Counted from the stretch's first letter, positions 41,473 to 50,370 are shown. The stretch: 64,000 bases of DNA from an uncultured Clostridia bacterium (GCA_946407745.1 CAMJPQ010000003.1:1-64000), one strand, 5' to 3'. Notes: generated from the sequence alone by a model not told the origin. Program-made: numbers and translations.

Positions 41473-44121
41473 TTATCTCCCCACGATGCTGTTGGTCCAG
41501 TAGGCCTGGTTGTAGATGTCTGTCAGCCGGTAGGTGACCACGGGGTTGATGCTCTCAGGCAGCTCCACGTCGCTGATGGTCAGAGCATCGGCGCCGATTT
41601 CAAACGGCGTGCCGAACAGGTAGCTGTCCTGATACTCGCCGCTGTAGGTGTAGTAGTCGCACACGAAGCACAGCACATCACCTGCCACGAGCGCATCACT
41701 GCCGTCCGGCTTGGCCACGGTTTCGGTCTCACCGTCGCGGTAGTCAAACTGCAGGCCGGTCACATAGCCGTTAGGATTGTCTGCGTCGAAGGTGAACAGC
41801 AGGCGCACGCGGTACAGCTCATCTCCGCGCTCCAGCAGGCAGGGAGCATAGTAATAGCTGGCCCAGTACTCGCCGTCATCCACATCATAGAGGTGATAGC
41901 AGGGCATGATCTGTTTGTTGAGCGCAAGCCACGTGGGCTCAGTGTCCGCCACGAAGCCGCCGTCCGCCGTCCAGTTGAGGGGATAGGTGATGTCCAGGCC
42001 CAGGTCGATGAAGCCCTGCCCGTCGTCGAGGAAGATGTTGCGGTCAATGCCGTGCACCAGACGCCACTGATCCTCGCTCATGCGCAGCACAAACTGGCTG
42101 CCTTCCTCCGCAAACAGGAGGTTCGCACCGTCCAGCTGTGTGGAGGTGATGTAATCGGTCATGTCCTCGTCGCTGAGGTTGCGGCCGAAGAGGAAGTCCA
42201 TGCCGGACATGGAGGAGGAGCTGCTGCCGCCCAGGAAGGAGCCCAGCAGCTCGCCCAGCAGGTCCCCGCCGGAATAGGAGGCGGAGCTGCCGCCGCCCAG
42301 CAGCGAGCCCATGGGGCTGGCGATGCCGCCCGTGGCCGCCTGGCCGCTGGCCTGCACGCTGGCAAAGGCGCGGATGCACTCGGAGTAGCTGTCGTCCAGG
42401 TCAATGGCCTGGTAGTTGTTCACCGCCTTGTCCACATTGGAGGTGCGCTGATAGGGGAAGTAGATGGACAGGCCATAGGCGTCCGTCACGCCGGAAACGC
42501 GGTTGTATTTCACCGTGGTCTTCAGCGCCTCGGCCAGGGCCGCACCCTCGCTGTTGCCCAGCTTCAGCGACAGGTCCACAAGGTCCACCTGGTCGATGCG
42601 GGAGGAGGAGGCGAACTCGCGGCTGCCGTTGCGGGCGTTGGAAACAGTGGCGTAATCCTTGTTGGCGATCATGCCGGAGATGGACCTGGCAAAGTCTGTG
42701 AAGGCGCCACCCTCAAACAGGGCGTCCACCTCCGCCAGGTCCACCACGGAAAGGGTGGTCACCTGGCCGCGGCACTGCTGTGCGCAGGCGGCGGTAAAGT
42801 CGTCGCAGATCTGCTTGCCGAGCTCCAGGGTGGAAATGGAGGTATTATTGCCCAGACTGGTCAGCCAGTTGGTGTAGTACCAGCCGATGCCGGGCTCGCT
42901 CTCCTCGGAGGCGATGAGGTAATCGGCGTACTTGCTGGTCATCTTGGCGGTTTCCACGGTAGCCATCAGGCAGGCGTCGAAGCCGATGAAGTCGAACTGC
43001 ACGCCGCCGTCGCTCAGCGCCCTGTCCAGACCGGAGAGGGACATGGCGCCCGCGGCCCGGGAGGCCTTTTCGTCATAGCCGTAGCCGGACACGGAGCCGC
43101 CGCCGTGGTCCCACAGAATCAGCTGGTAGCGGGAGGCGGGGAATTTGTCCGCCGCGTACCGGATGAAGCCGGACAGGGTGGAGGGGTTGGTCATGGCGGC
43201 ATTGCCGTCGTTGTCCTTCAGCTTCACCAGCTTGCCGCCCTTTACCTGCCAGATCTGGTTGCGGTCGGAGGAGATGACGTTGTTCTGCCAGCGGGCGCAG
43301 CCGCCTGTGTAGAGCACGAGGTTCACGTTGCTGCCCAGATCGGCGTTCAGCATCTCCTGCAGGTCGCGGGTCGCCATGGCGCTCTTGCTCTCCAGGTCGG
43401 TGCCGCACATATAGATCATCAGCGTCACGGTATCGCGGCCGCGGCCCTTCAGGCGGGTGAGGTGGCTGCGCGTGCCCGCGGACACAGAGGTATCCAGCAC
43501 AGTGGAATCAGTTTTCACCCCGCCGTAGGCAGAGGAGGCGTTGGAAATACCGCCCATGCCGCTGAACAGGCTGTACCAGCTGTTGGCGGCGCTGGAGGCA
43601 TAGCCGCTGCTCTGGGGCCTGGGGGTCGCCGTAGGCCTCGGGGTGGCGGTGGGCCTGGGCGTGGCCGTGCGCCGCGCGGTGGCTCTGGGGGTGGCAGTGG
43701 CCTTTGGGGCCGTGGTGGGCCGCTCGGTCGCGTAAACCACAGCGGTCGCGGCCTGGGTGGGAAGAGAGTAGGAAGAAGTCGTGTCGGTGGTGTCGCCGCC
43801 GCCGAACAGGCCGCTCAGCCCGCCGCCGCCGCCCAGCAGCAGCACCGCGGCAATCACGATGAGGATGAGCGGATTCATGCCGCCGCCCTGCCGTGAGCCA
43901 CCGTTTTGACTGGACTGCTGGGGCCGGTTCTGCTGTTGCTGCTGCTGGGGACGCGTCTGCTGCGGACGCGGCGCCTGCGTAGAGCCGGCGGGACGGCCGC
44001 TCTGGTCTGCGCGCCCTCCCTGCCCGACAGGGCCTGTGCCCAGGCCGGTGCCGTGCTTTTCGGCGCCGGTGCCGGTGCCGGTTACGTTTTTCTGCCTTCC
44101 GCGGGGCATGTTGTTGCTCAT
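41473..44121 (-). CDS. Membrane-anchored clostripain-family (C11) cysteine protease
   Basis: 882 residues. The first ~80 residues are disordered, Gly/Gln/Arg-rich and likely cytoplasmic; one membrane span lies at 83-97; a Thr/Pro/Ala-rich spacer (about 138-170, repeats of TATPRP) follows; then the protease domain. Catalytic His339 is in LILWDHGGGSVSGYG and Cys384 in FIGFDACLMATVE, the C11 dyad, followed by SEESEPGIGWYY. C11 proteases cut after Arg/Lys and often self-process. The C-terminal ~300 residues are beta-rich with unknown role. With a type II topology the enzyme would act outside the cell. Promoter at 44255-44283. Confidence 0.92.
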   Translation of the reverse strand: MSNNMPRGRQKNVTGTGTGAEKHGTGLGTGPVGQGGRADQSGRPAGSTQAPRPQQTRPQQQQQQNRPQQSSQNGGSRQGGGMNPLILIVIAAVLLLGGGGGLSGLFGGGDTTDTTSSYSLPTQAATAVVYATERPTTAPKATATPRATARRTATPRPTATPRPTATPRPQSSGYASSAANSWYSLFSGMGGISNASSAYGGVKTDSTVLDTSVSAGTRSHLTRLKGRGRDTVTLMIYMCGTDLESKSAMATRDLQEMLNADLGSNVNLVLYTGGCARWQNNVISSDRNQIWQVKGGKLVKLKDNDGNAAMTNPSTLSGFIRYAADKFPASRYQLILWDHGGGSVSGYGYDEKASRAAGAMSLSGLDRALSDGGVQFDFIGFDACLMATVETAKMTSKYADYLIASEESEPGIGWYYTNWLTSLGNNTSISTLELGKQICDDFTAACAQQCRGQVTTLSVVDLAEVDALFEGGAFTDFARSISGMIANKDYATVSNARNGSREFASSSRIDQVDLVDLSLKLGNSEGAALAEALKTTVKYNRVSGVTDAYGLSIYFPYQRTSNVDKAVNNYQAIDLDDSYSECIRAFASVQASGQAATGGIASPMGSLLGGGSSASYSGGDLLGELLGSFLGGSSSSSMSGMDFLFGRNLSDEDMTDYITSTQLDGANLLFAEEGSQFVLRMSEDQWRLVHGIDRNIFLDDGQGFIDLGLDITYPLNWTADGGFVADTEPTWLALNKQIMPCYHLYDVDDGEYWASYYYAPCLLERGDELYRVRLLFTFDADNPNGYVTGLQFDYRDGETETVAKPDGSDALVAGDVLCFVCDYYTYSGEYQDSYLFGTPFEIGADALTISDVELPESINPVVTYRLTDIYNQAYWTNSIVGR

Positions 44122-44164
44122 ATGTCAATCCTCCCTTGTATTCCAGGTTCCGCAGTTGTGTAAG

Positions 44165-44391
44165 GCAACACTGCGCAATTCGGCGGCGCATCCGGTGGTG
44201 CCTTTTGCGCCATCTGACCACCTCATCTGCAGCGGTGTTACCGTAACTGGTGGTATTGTAGCGCATTTCAGGGGGGATTGCAAGGAAGGATTCAGACATC
44301 TCACCAGTTAGCCTTCAAAAACTGCAATCGTGTCTGACGCAGAATTCGCTCACCATCTGACCGCTTCATTTGTGCGGCGTTACCTTGACTT
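44165..44391. repeat. Dispersed intergenic repeat, copy B (two units)
   Basis: Two related units are seen. The first contains GGTGGTGCCTTTTGCGCCAT (44194-44213) then a CTGACCACCTCATCTGC block. The second (44311-44391) starts GCCTTCAAAAACTGCAATCG and has CTGACCGCTTCATTTGTG then CGTTACCTTGACTT. Both match copy A near 10.7 kb, and the second matches copy D at 54874-54927 at about 72% over 54 bases. The promoter of the protease gene lies between the units, and the last bases supply the -35 of the tRNA promoter. Confidence 0.7.
44255..44283 (-). promoter_or_regulatory. Promoter of clostripain-family protease gene
   Basis: Minus-strand TTGCAA (44278-44283) and TACAAT (44255-44260) with 17-base spacing and a TGCGC extension. 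The leader to the ATG at 44121 is ~130 bases and contains the first repeat unit in antisense. Confidence 0.65.
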
Positions 44392-44413
44392 TTTCCTCCG
44401 AACATGGTATGTT
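44385..44413 (+). promoter_or_regulatory. Promoter of tRNA-Arg gene
   Basis: TTGACT (44385-44390) and TATGTT (44408-44413) with 17-base spacing, with the tRNA beginning 11 bases after the -10. The -35 is the last part of dispersed repeat copy B. Confidence 0.65.
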
Positions 44414-44424
44414 TAACACGCTGG

Positions 44425-44498
44425 GCGCCCGTAGCTCAGTTGGATAGAGTGTCAGACTCCGACTCTGAAGGTCACAGGTTCGAATCCTGCCGGGCGTA
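44425..44498 (+). tRNA. tRNA-Arg, anticodon CCG
   Basis: A 74-base cloverleaf: acceptor stem GCGCCCG/CGGGCGT with one G-U pair and discriminator A, D arm GCTC...GAGT, anticodon stem TCAGA/TCTGA with loop CTCCGAC (anticodon CCG, reading CGG), and T arm with the TTCGAAT loop. The 3' CCA is not encoded. The T stem has one A-C mismatch at its base, which tRNA-Arg(CCG) often shows. Its own promoter and terminator make it a single-gene unit. Confidence 0.95.
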
Positions 44499-44505
44499 CA
44501 CAATG

Positions 44506-44546
44506 AAAACCCTTGAGATATAAGGCGTCTCAAGGGTTTTGCTTTT
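44506..44546 (+). terminator. Terminator of tRNA-Arg
   Basis: A 13-bp stem AAAACCCTTGAGA/TCTCAAGGGTTTT with a 9-base loop, followed by GCTTTTC, just after the tRNA. Confidence 0.85.
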
Positions 44547-44684
44547 CTATATTTTTGGCATAATATGCCAAAATGCGGACTGCCTGCTGCCCACCACGAA
44601 AATGGGCCTCCCGGAGCTTCTCCGCGCGGCCCGCGGGAAGCGGCAGCTGCCGCGGTTCGCCGGACCATTTCATCCTTCGGCGCG

Positions 44685-44725
44685 CCGTTTCGGGACTTGA
44701 CCCGAAACGGTATTTATTGCATAAT
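44685..44725 (+). promoter_or_regulatory. Rhamnose operon promoter with perfect 26-bp operator dyad
   Basis: The promoter has TTGACC (44697-44702) and CATAAT (44720-44725) spaced 17 bases. A perfect dyad, CCGTTTCGGG then 6 bases then CCCGAAACGG (44685-44710), covers the -35. A protein bound there would block RNA polymerase. No regulator gene lies in or beside the operon, so the regulator is elsewhere. The dyad occurs once in the window. The leader to the rhamnosidase ATG is ~75 bases. Confidence 0.65.
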
Positions 44726-44806
44726 ATATGATGACATATAAGGAAAACCACCGGAGGCCGCGCTGAAAAGCCGGCGGGCCGGTATACGGCAAGGTGTGAT
44801 TGCACA

Positions 44807-46756
44807 ATGGGCTGCTGGCTCTGGTACCCTGGTGACTTTGAGCTGTATCACGGCATGCTGCAGAACCTGCAGCGAGAGGAGCGCGGCTACGGCTGGCCGG
44901 CCTACTGGCATATGGACGGCTGGCGGCATCACGTGCTTTTTTCCCGCACGCTGGAAGCGGCGCAGGATACGCGCATCACCGTGCACGCAGAAGGCGTCGG
45001 CCATGTGCGCGTGGACGGCAAAAAGTACGCCTTTGGCACGGCTGTTGGCATACCTGCGGGCACACATACCGTTGAGATCGACGTGGCCAGCCTGACCGGA
45101 CTGCCGGCCGCCTTTGTGGACGGGGAAGAAGGCTTTACAGACACAGGGTGGATGGCGGACGATTTTCTGGAAAAGGCGCCGGCGGGCACCTCACCGCTGT
45201 ACCGCGATCCGGACATGACGCCTGCGGAGATTCCCTACAGGAAGCTCCGCTGCCTGCCGGAGAGCGAAAAAGCGGCCGAAGGCGGAACGCTGTATGACTT
45301 TGGCCGGATGGTGAATGGCGAGGTAACGCTGCGGCTGAAGGGCGCGCGCCGCATGGTGGAAGTGAACTACGGCGAGTCCGAGACGGAGGCGCTGGATTCC
45401 CGCTGGTGCTATTACCGCGAGGAAAACGCCGAGTCCGGGCAGGCGCTGCGCAAGCGGGCCTTCCGCTACCTGTACCTGCCGGGCGTGGCGCCGGGGGAGG
45501 CGGAGGTCAGCGCCTGCCACGAGGAATTTCCGTTTGACTGCAGGGCAGCCTTCCACAGCAACGACGCGCTTGTGAACGACATCTGGCACATATCGAAGGA
45601 AACTTTCCACCTGTGCAGCGGGCTGTTTTTTATCGACGGCGTCAAGCGGGACCGGTGGATCTGGTCGGGGGATGCGTATCAGAGCTATTTTGTGAACCAG
45701 TACCTGTTCTTTGACGAGGAAATCAACAAGCGCACCATCCGGGCGCTGAGGGGCAATACGCCCATCACGCAGCACCTGAATACCATTGTGGACTACTCCA
45801 TGCTGTGGCTTATCAGCCTGGAAAACCATTACTGGATGACGGGTGACAGGGACTTCCTCGCGGAAATGTATCCCAAAATGCAGGCGCTGATGGCGCTGCT
45901 GCGCGGCCAGCTGAATCCCGAGGGCTTCATCTACGGCAGGAAGCAGGACTGGATCTACATCGACTGGGCGGAAATGGACAAAGACGGGGTGCTGTGCGCC
46001 GAGCAGATACTGCTGTGGCGGTGCTGCCGCACGATGGCCTTTGCAGCCAACGAGCTGGGCCGACCGGATGAGGGATACGCCGGTATGGCTGACCGCCTGA
46101 AGGATAAGATTCAGGCGTACTTCTGGAATGACAGGAAGAAGGCCTTCATCGACACCTACGAGTCCGGCAGAAACAATGTGACCCGCCATGCCAACATTTT
46201 CGCGGTGCTGTTCGACTTCGCTCAGGGGCGTCAGGCGGAGGAAATACTGAACCATGTGCTGCTGAACGACGCGGTGCCGGCCATCACCACGCCCTATTTC
46301 AAGTTCTTTGAGCTGGACATGTGGGGCAAGGCCGGGCAGCTGGACATTGTGTGGGACACGATGCGCTCTTACTGGGGCGGCATGGTGTCGTTGGGCGCAA
46401 AGACCTTCTGGGAGCAGTATGACCCCAACGAGAAGGGGTCGGAGCTCTACGCCATGTACGGCGACCCCTTTGGGAAGAGCCTCTGCCATGCCTGGGCAGC
46501 CAGCCCAATCTATCTGCTGGGACGCTACTTCCTGGGCGTTCAGCCGCTGACGCCCGGATACGGGCGCTTTGAGGTGGCGCCGAGGCTGGAGCGCTTCAGC
46601 GCACTGGAGTGCGATGTGCCCATGAAGGGCGGCGCTGTGCACATTTCGTGGAAGGATGGCGCCCTGCGCGTTACGGCGACACGACCGGGCGGGACGCTGC
46701 TGTGGGGCGGCGAGTCCGCCGAGATACCTGTAAGTCACTGTTCATCAATCAACTGA
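44807..46756 (+). CDS. Alpha-L-rhamnosidase-like glycoside hydrolase (GH78 type)
   Basis: 649 residues. Enzymes of this group release L-rhamnose from plant or bacterial glycans. A short N-terminal beta domain (to ~240) precedes an (alpha/alpha)6 barrel, with FFIDGVKRDRWIWSGDAYQS near residue 280, the Asp-rich WIYIDWAEMDKDGV near 385 and a C-terminal beta domain (FEVAPRLERFSALECDVPMK). It is shorter than most GH78 enzymes, lacking extra N-terminal domains. There is no signal peptide, so it is intracellular. AAGGTG lies before the ATG. First gene of the rhamnose locus, 127 bases before rhaB. Confidence 0.88.
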   Translation: MGCWLWYPGDFELYHGMLQNLQREERGYGWPAYWHMDGWRHHVLFSRTLEAAQDTRITVHAEGVGHVRVDGKKYAFGTAVGIPAGTHTVEIDVASLTGLPAAFVDGEEGFTDTGWMADDFLEKAPAGTSPLYRDPDMTPAEIPYRKLRCLPESEKAAEGGTLYDFGRMVNGEVTLRLKGARRMVEVNYGESETEALDSRWCYYREENAESGQALRKRAFRYLYLPGVAPGEAEVSACHEEFPFDCRAAFHSNDALVNDIWHISKETFHLCSGLFFIDGVKRDRWIWSGDAYQSYFVNQYLFFDEEINKRTIRALRGNTPITQHLNTIVDYSMLWLISLENHYWMTGDRDFLAEMYPKMQALMALLRGQLNPEGFIYGRKQDWIYIDWAEMDKDGVLCAEQILLWRCCRTMAFAANELGRPDEGYAGMADRLKDKIQAYFWNDRKKAFIDTYESGRNNVTRHANIFAVLFDFAQGRQAEEILNHVLLNDAVPAITTPYFKFFELDMWGKAGQLDIVWDTMRSYWGGMVSLGAKTFWEQYDPNEKGSELYAMYGDPFGKSLCHAWAASPIYLLGRYFLGVQPLTPGYGRFEVAPRLERFSALECDVPMKGGAVHISWKDGALRVTATRPGGTLLWGGESAEIPVSHCSSIN

Positions 46757-46883
46757 ACAAGCCGCCGGTCTTTATTTCTATCCGCTGCGCAGTCGTCGGT
46801 CGGCGGCGCATTGAGGATAAAGATGAATCCTGCGCAGCTTTGCCCGGATTGTTTCTTCACAGTTTCTATAAGGAGTGAGACCC

Positions 46884-48164
46884 ATGAAATACTGTCTTGC
46901 CATCGACATCGGCGCGTCCTCCGGGAGGCATATCATCGGCTGGAAGGAAGACGGGAAAATCCAGACCCGCGAGGTGTACCGCTTCCCCAACGGCGTGACG
47001 GAAGCGGACGGCCACCTGACCTGGGACATCGAAGCGCTGGAGCGCCATGTGAAGGCGGGCGTGGACGAAGCGCTGAAGGTCTGCCCGGAAATCGAAAGCC
47101 TCTCCGTGGACACCTGGGGCGTGGACTATGTGCTGCTGAAGGGGGATGAACCGGTACTGCCCTGCTATGCCTACCGGGACAGCCGGACGGACAGCGTGAT
47201 CGAAAAGGTGCATGAAAAAATGCCCTTTGCCGAGCTGTACCGCCGCACGGGCATTCAGTTCCAGCCCTTCAACACCGTCTATCAGCTGTATGCCGACTGC
47301 CTGGCCGGGCGGCTGGAGGGCGTGACCGACTTCCTGATGATGCCGGAATACCTGATGTACAGGCTGTGCGGCGTCAAGTCCCACGAGTACACCAACGCCA
47401 CCACCGGCGGGATGGTCAGCGCGGCCACAGGGGAGTACGACATGGAAATTGCCGGCGCGCTAGGCCTGCCGGGTCACCTTTTCCGCCCCCTGCAGCAGCC
47501 GGGGACAGTGATCGGGGAGTACAGGGGCATCAGGGTGATGCTGTGCGCGACGCATGACACCGGCAGCGCGGTGGAGGGCATCCCCATGGAGGGAAACGAG
47601 CTCTACATCTCCTCCGGCACCTGGTGCCTGCTGGGCGTGAAGACGCCGAAGCCGCTGACGGACGCGGGCAGCCAGGCGGCCAACTGGTCCAACGAGGGCG
47701 GCGTGGGCTACAACCGGTACCAGAAAAACATCATGGGCATGTGGCTGGTGAACCGCCTGCGCGACGAGCTGTGCCCGGGCAAGCCGTGGAATGAAATCAC
47801 CGCGGAAGCGGCGGAAAAGCACTTCGACCACGTGGTGGACGCCAACGACCCCGTTTTCCTGGCGCCGGACAGCATGAAGGCCGCCTTCGACGCCAAGCTT
47901 CCCCATCCCCCGAAATGCGTGGGCGGATATTTCCGGTGCGCATACAGAAGCCTTGCGCAGAGCTATGCAAAGGCCATCGGTGAGCTGGAGGGCAACACGG
48001 GCAAAACCTACAAAAAGCTTTACATCGTGGGCGGCGGAGCGAAAAACGCGTTCCTCAACTGCCTGACGGAGGAAGCCACCGGCAAACAGGTCATTGCGCT
48101 GCCCATTGAGGCGACAGCCCTGGGCAGCCTGAAAATACAAATCGACGCTGACAAGGAGGAGTAA
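46884..48164 (+). CDS. rhaB: Rhamnulokinase
   Basis: 426 residues from the ATG at 46884, with AAGGAG 9 bases upstream. A FGGY-family kinase that phosphorylates L-rhamnulose. Motifs: AIDIGASSGRHIIGW at the start, VDTWGVDYVLL near residue 75, the aldose-specific EYLMYRLCGVKSHEYTNATT near 160 and the C-terminal IVGGGAKNAFLNCLTEEATG that closes the ATP site. Length and EYTNATT fit rhamnulokinases better than xylulokinase. The isomerase follows 4 bases after the stop. Confidence 0.93.
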   Translation: MKYCLAIDIGASSGRHIIGWKEDGKIQTREVYRFPNGVTEADGHLTWDIEALERHVKAGVDEALKVCPEIESLSVDTWGVDYVLLKGDEPVLPCYAYRDSRTDSVIEKVHEKMPFAELYRRTGIQFQPFNTVYQLYADCLAGRLEGVTDFLMMPEYLMYRLCGVKSHEYTNATTGGMVSAATGEYDMEIAGALGLPGHLFRPLQQPGTVIGEYRGIRVMLCATHDTGSAVEGIPMEGNELYISSGTWCLLGVKTPKPLTDAGSQAANWSNEGGVGYNRYQKNIMGMWLVNRLRDELCPGKPWNEITAEAAEKHFDHVVDANDPVFLAPDSMKAAFDAKLPHPPKCVGGYFRCAYRSLAQSYAKAIGELEGNTGKTYKKLYIVGGGAKNAFLNCLTEEATGKQVIALPIEATALGSLKIQIDADKEE

Positions 48165-48168
48165 CTGC

Positions 48169-49593
48169 ATGCTTGTGGAGACCAAAGCCCGCATCGGCGT
48201 ATTTGCCATCGCGCTGGGCGCCTATCTTCCCCAGTTCCCGTCGCTGGTGCCGGAATTTGAGGGCCAGTACAGGGAATTCAAAAAGCTGATACCGGATTCC
48301 GTCGACCTGATCGACGGCGGCATCGTGACCACCAAGGAGCAGTCCATGGCGGCGGGAGACAAATTCCGCGCGGCCGATGTGGACCTGGTGATCCTGCAGC
48401 TTCTGACCTACGCCACCAGCTACAACATGCTGCCTGCCGTGCGCGATCTGGATGTGCCGGTGGTGCTGGTGAACGTGCAGAAGATGCGCGCGCCGGACTA
48501 TCCCAACACCGATAACGCCACCTGGCTGGGCACTCTGTATGCCTGCGGCGCCGTGGGCGAGATGGTGGCCGACCTGGAGCGGGCCGGCAAGCGCCATGCC
48601 GTGATCACCGGCGTGGTGGAGGGCGGCGACCCCCAGGTGGAGGCTGAGATCATCGACTGGTGCAAGGCCGCGCAGGTGCGCCGCCGCTTCCGCAATACCA
48701 ACATCGCGCAGATCGGCAGGCCCTATCCGGGCATGATGGACCTGTACATCGACGAAACCAACCTTTACCACCGCATGTGGCTGTACACCAAGCAGTTTGA
48801 CTGGGAGAAGATGTGGGCCATCGCCGACAACATCACCGACGAGGAGGCCATCCGCGCCAAAGCCCAGGACATTCTGGACACCTTTGACATCGAGGGCGGC
48901 GGCACCATCGAAAAGGTGTGGGACATGGCCAGGTACGTGGTGGCCTTTGAGCAGTGGTGCAGGGATGAGCAGCTGGGCTTTGTGGCCAGCCACTACGACG
49001 GCTTTGCCCAGGGCGTTGCGGGCAAGCTGGATTCCATGCTGATTCCCGCATTCTCCATGCTGATCAAGCAGGGGACCGCCTGCGCCGTGGAGGGCGACAT
49101 CAAGGTCGCCATGGCCATGGGCATACTGAAGGTCATTGCGGGCACAGGCCAGCTGAGCGAGATGTATTCCATCGACTTTAATGAGGATATCTGCATCATC
49201 GGCCATTCCGGCTCCGGCGACGCGGACATTTCTCAGGCGAGGAAGCCCACGATGAAAATCGTGCCGGTGTTCCACGGCAAGACGGGCGGCGGCTACCTGA
49301 CACAGTTCTACCCGCCCACCAACACGCCCATCACCTTCCTGGGCATCACGCAGGACAGGGACGGCCACTTCAAGTTCGTTGTGGCGGAGGGCGTGAATGA
49401 GGAAGGCCCCATCTTCGAGTTCGGCGACACCAACATGCGCATGCGCTTCACCTGCGGCGCGAGGGAATTCTGCAACCAGTGGAGTGAGGCCGGCCCCACC
49501 CACCATATGGCGGCAGCCGCCGGGCGGCACATCGACACCATACTGAAGGTAGCGAAGATCTTCAACGTGCCGGTGGATGTGATTACGAGGTAA
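48169..49593 (+). CDS. AraA/FucI-like sugar isomerase
   Basis: 474 residues, of the L-arabinose/L-fucose isomerase family and not the RhaA family. An N-terminal Rossmann-like part (IGVFAIALGAYLPQFPSLVP) precedes the active-site part. The usual Glu, Glu, His, His ligands are seen as Glu308 (CAVEGD), Glu339 (DFNEDI), His346 (GHSG) and His445/446 (PTHHMA). Its position between rhaB and rhaD suggests it converts L-rhamnose to L-rhamnulose in place of RhaA. AAGGAGGAG precedes the ATG. A strict L-arabinose or L-fucose role is possible, but no araB or fucK is seen. Confidence 0.85.
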   Translation: MLVETKARIGVFAIALGAYLPQFPSLVPEFEGQYREFKKLIPDSVDLIDGGIVTTKEQSMAAGDKFRAADVDLVILQLLTYATSYNMLPAVRDLDVPVVLVNVQKMRAPDYPNTDNATWLGTLYACGAVGEMVADLERAGKRHAVITGVVEGGDPQVEAEIIDWCKAAQVRRRFRNTNIAQIGRPYPGMMDLYIDETNLYHRMWLYTKQFDWEKMWAIADNITDEEAIRAKAQDILDTFDIEGGGTIEKVWDMARYVVAFEQWCRDEQLGFVASHYDGFAQGVAGKLDSMLIPAFSMLIKQGTACAVEGDIKVAMAMGILKVIAGTGQLSEMYSIDFNEDICIIGHSGSGDADISQARKPTMKIVPVFHGKTGGGYLTQFYPPTNTPITFLGITQDRDGHFKFVVAEGVNEEGPIFEFGDTNMRMRFTCGAREFCNQWSEAGPTHHMAAAAGRHIDTILKVAKIFNVPVDVITR

Positions 49594-49623
49594 GGCCGCA
49601 TTTGTTGGTGCACAGGTGCTTCC

Positions 49624-50031
49624 TTAAAACAGATGAAGGCAGTCCTCCTGGTAGTTGCTGAAGTTCCGGTCATGAGAGAGGAGTATGCCCCTCTCTGACT
49701 TTGCCTGGGCCAGGAGCAGCCGGTCAAAGGGATCCAGGTTGGCCAGGGAATGCCCCTCCAGCACATGAAGGTTCCGAATCGCCAGAATATGCGCAGGTGT
49801 TACAGAGAGGCATTCATACTGTGCTTCCCTGCACCACGCCAAAAGGTCTGTTTCCAGGTAAGGGCATTTGTCCGGTGATTTCTGATTCTTGATCGCAACC
49901 TCCCACAGAGAGGCGGTGCTGAAGCAGACCTGGTTCTCCGGGGAAATGATCATATCGCGGACTTCGGAACACAGATGAGGGCTGTCCGTCAGCGCCCAGA
50001 TCAGCACATGAGTATCCAGCAGAAGCTTCAT
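49624..50031 (-). CDS. vapC: VapC-like PIN-domain toxin
   Basis: 135 residues. A ribonuclease toxin of a type II system. Acidic PIN residues appear in LLLDTHVLIWAL (Asp6), DPFDRLLLAQAK near residue 100 and LSHDRNFSNY near 118. It starts directly after the antitoxin stop. It lies on the strand opposite to the surrounding rhamnose genes, convergent with the isomerase with only 30 bases between stops and no terminator. Confidence 0.92.
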   Translation of the reverse strand: MKLLLDTHVLIWALTDSPHLCSEVRDMIISPENQVCFSTASLWEVAIKNQKSPDKCPYLETDLLAWCREAQYECLSVTPAHILAIRNLHVLEGHSLANLDPFDRLLLAQAKSERGILLSHDRNFSNYQEDCLHLF

Positions 50032-50280
50032 TTACAGCGTCTCCTTTCCTTCAAAATCACCGGCCACGTCGATGCTGTTGAACACCTCCAGAGAATCCAG
50101 CTCCGGCAGCTTTCCCTTGGCGATGCCGATTCTGCGGGATGGATTCGCCTCATAGGGAACAAGCTTCGCGGCGGGTTTTCCGTTTTTCGTGATCACGATA
50201 AACGGCTCCTGCTGCTCCATGAGCGTTGCGACATATTTTGAGAGATTGGTTTTTGCTTCAAATATGCTGACTGTTGTCAT
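50032..50280 (-). CDS. Phd/YefM-family antitoxin
   Basis: 82 residues. The N-terminal DNA-binding part (TTVSIFEAKTNLSKYVATLM) and FIVITKNGKPAAKLVPYE are typical of Phd antitoxins; the C-terminal tail would wrap the VapC protein. Phd proteins repress their own operon. GAAGGAGG precedes the ATG. A perfect-consensus promoter and an operator-like dyad lie just upstream. Confidence 0.93.
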   Translation of the reverse strand: MTTVSIFEAKTNLSKYVATLMEQQEPFIVITKNGKPAAKLVPYEANPSRRIGIAKGKLPELDSLEVFNSIDVAGDFEGKETL

Positions 50281-50325
50281 TGCGCATCCTCCTTCAGCGA
50301 CGCTGCTGCGGACTGCGGCGCGTCA

Positions 50326-50370
50326 GGCGGTGCCTTTTGCACTACCCGTACACCTCATCCGCACGCTGTT
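50326..50370. repeat. Dispersed intergenic repeat, copy C (partial)
   Basis: GGCGGTGCCTTTTGC followed by ACACCTCATCCGCACGCTGTTA matches the first unit of copy B and copy A, including the spacing. It lies in the toxin-antitoxin leader next to its operator. No flanking target-site duplication is evident. Confidence 0.55.

Noticed and set aside
41014-43896. Long plus-strand frame of 960 codons opposite ispG and the protease gene
   Set aside because: It is antisense to two clear genes, is full of low-complexity Val/His/Gly/Ala text, has no ribosome site and is a G+C-rich shadow.
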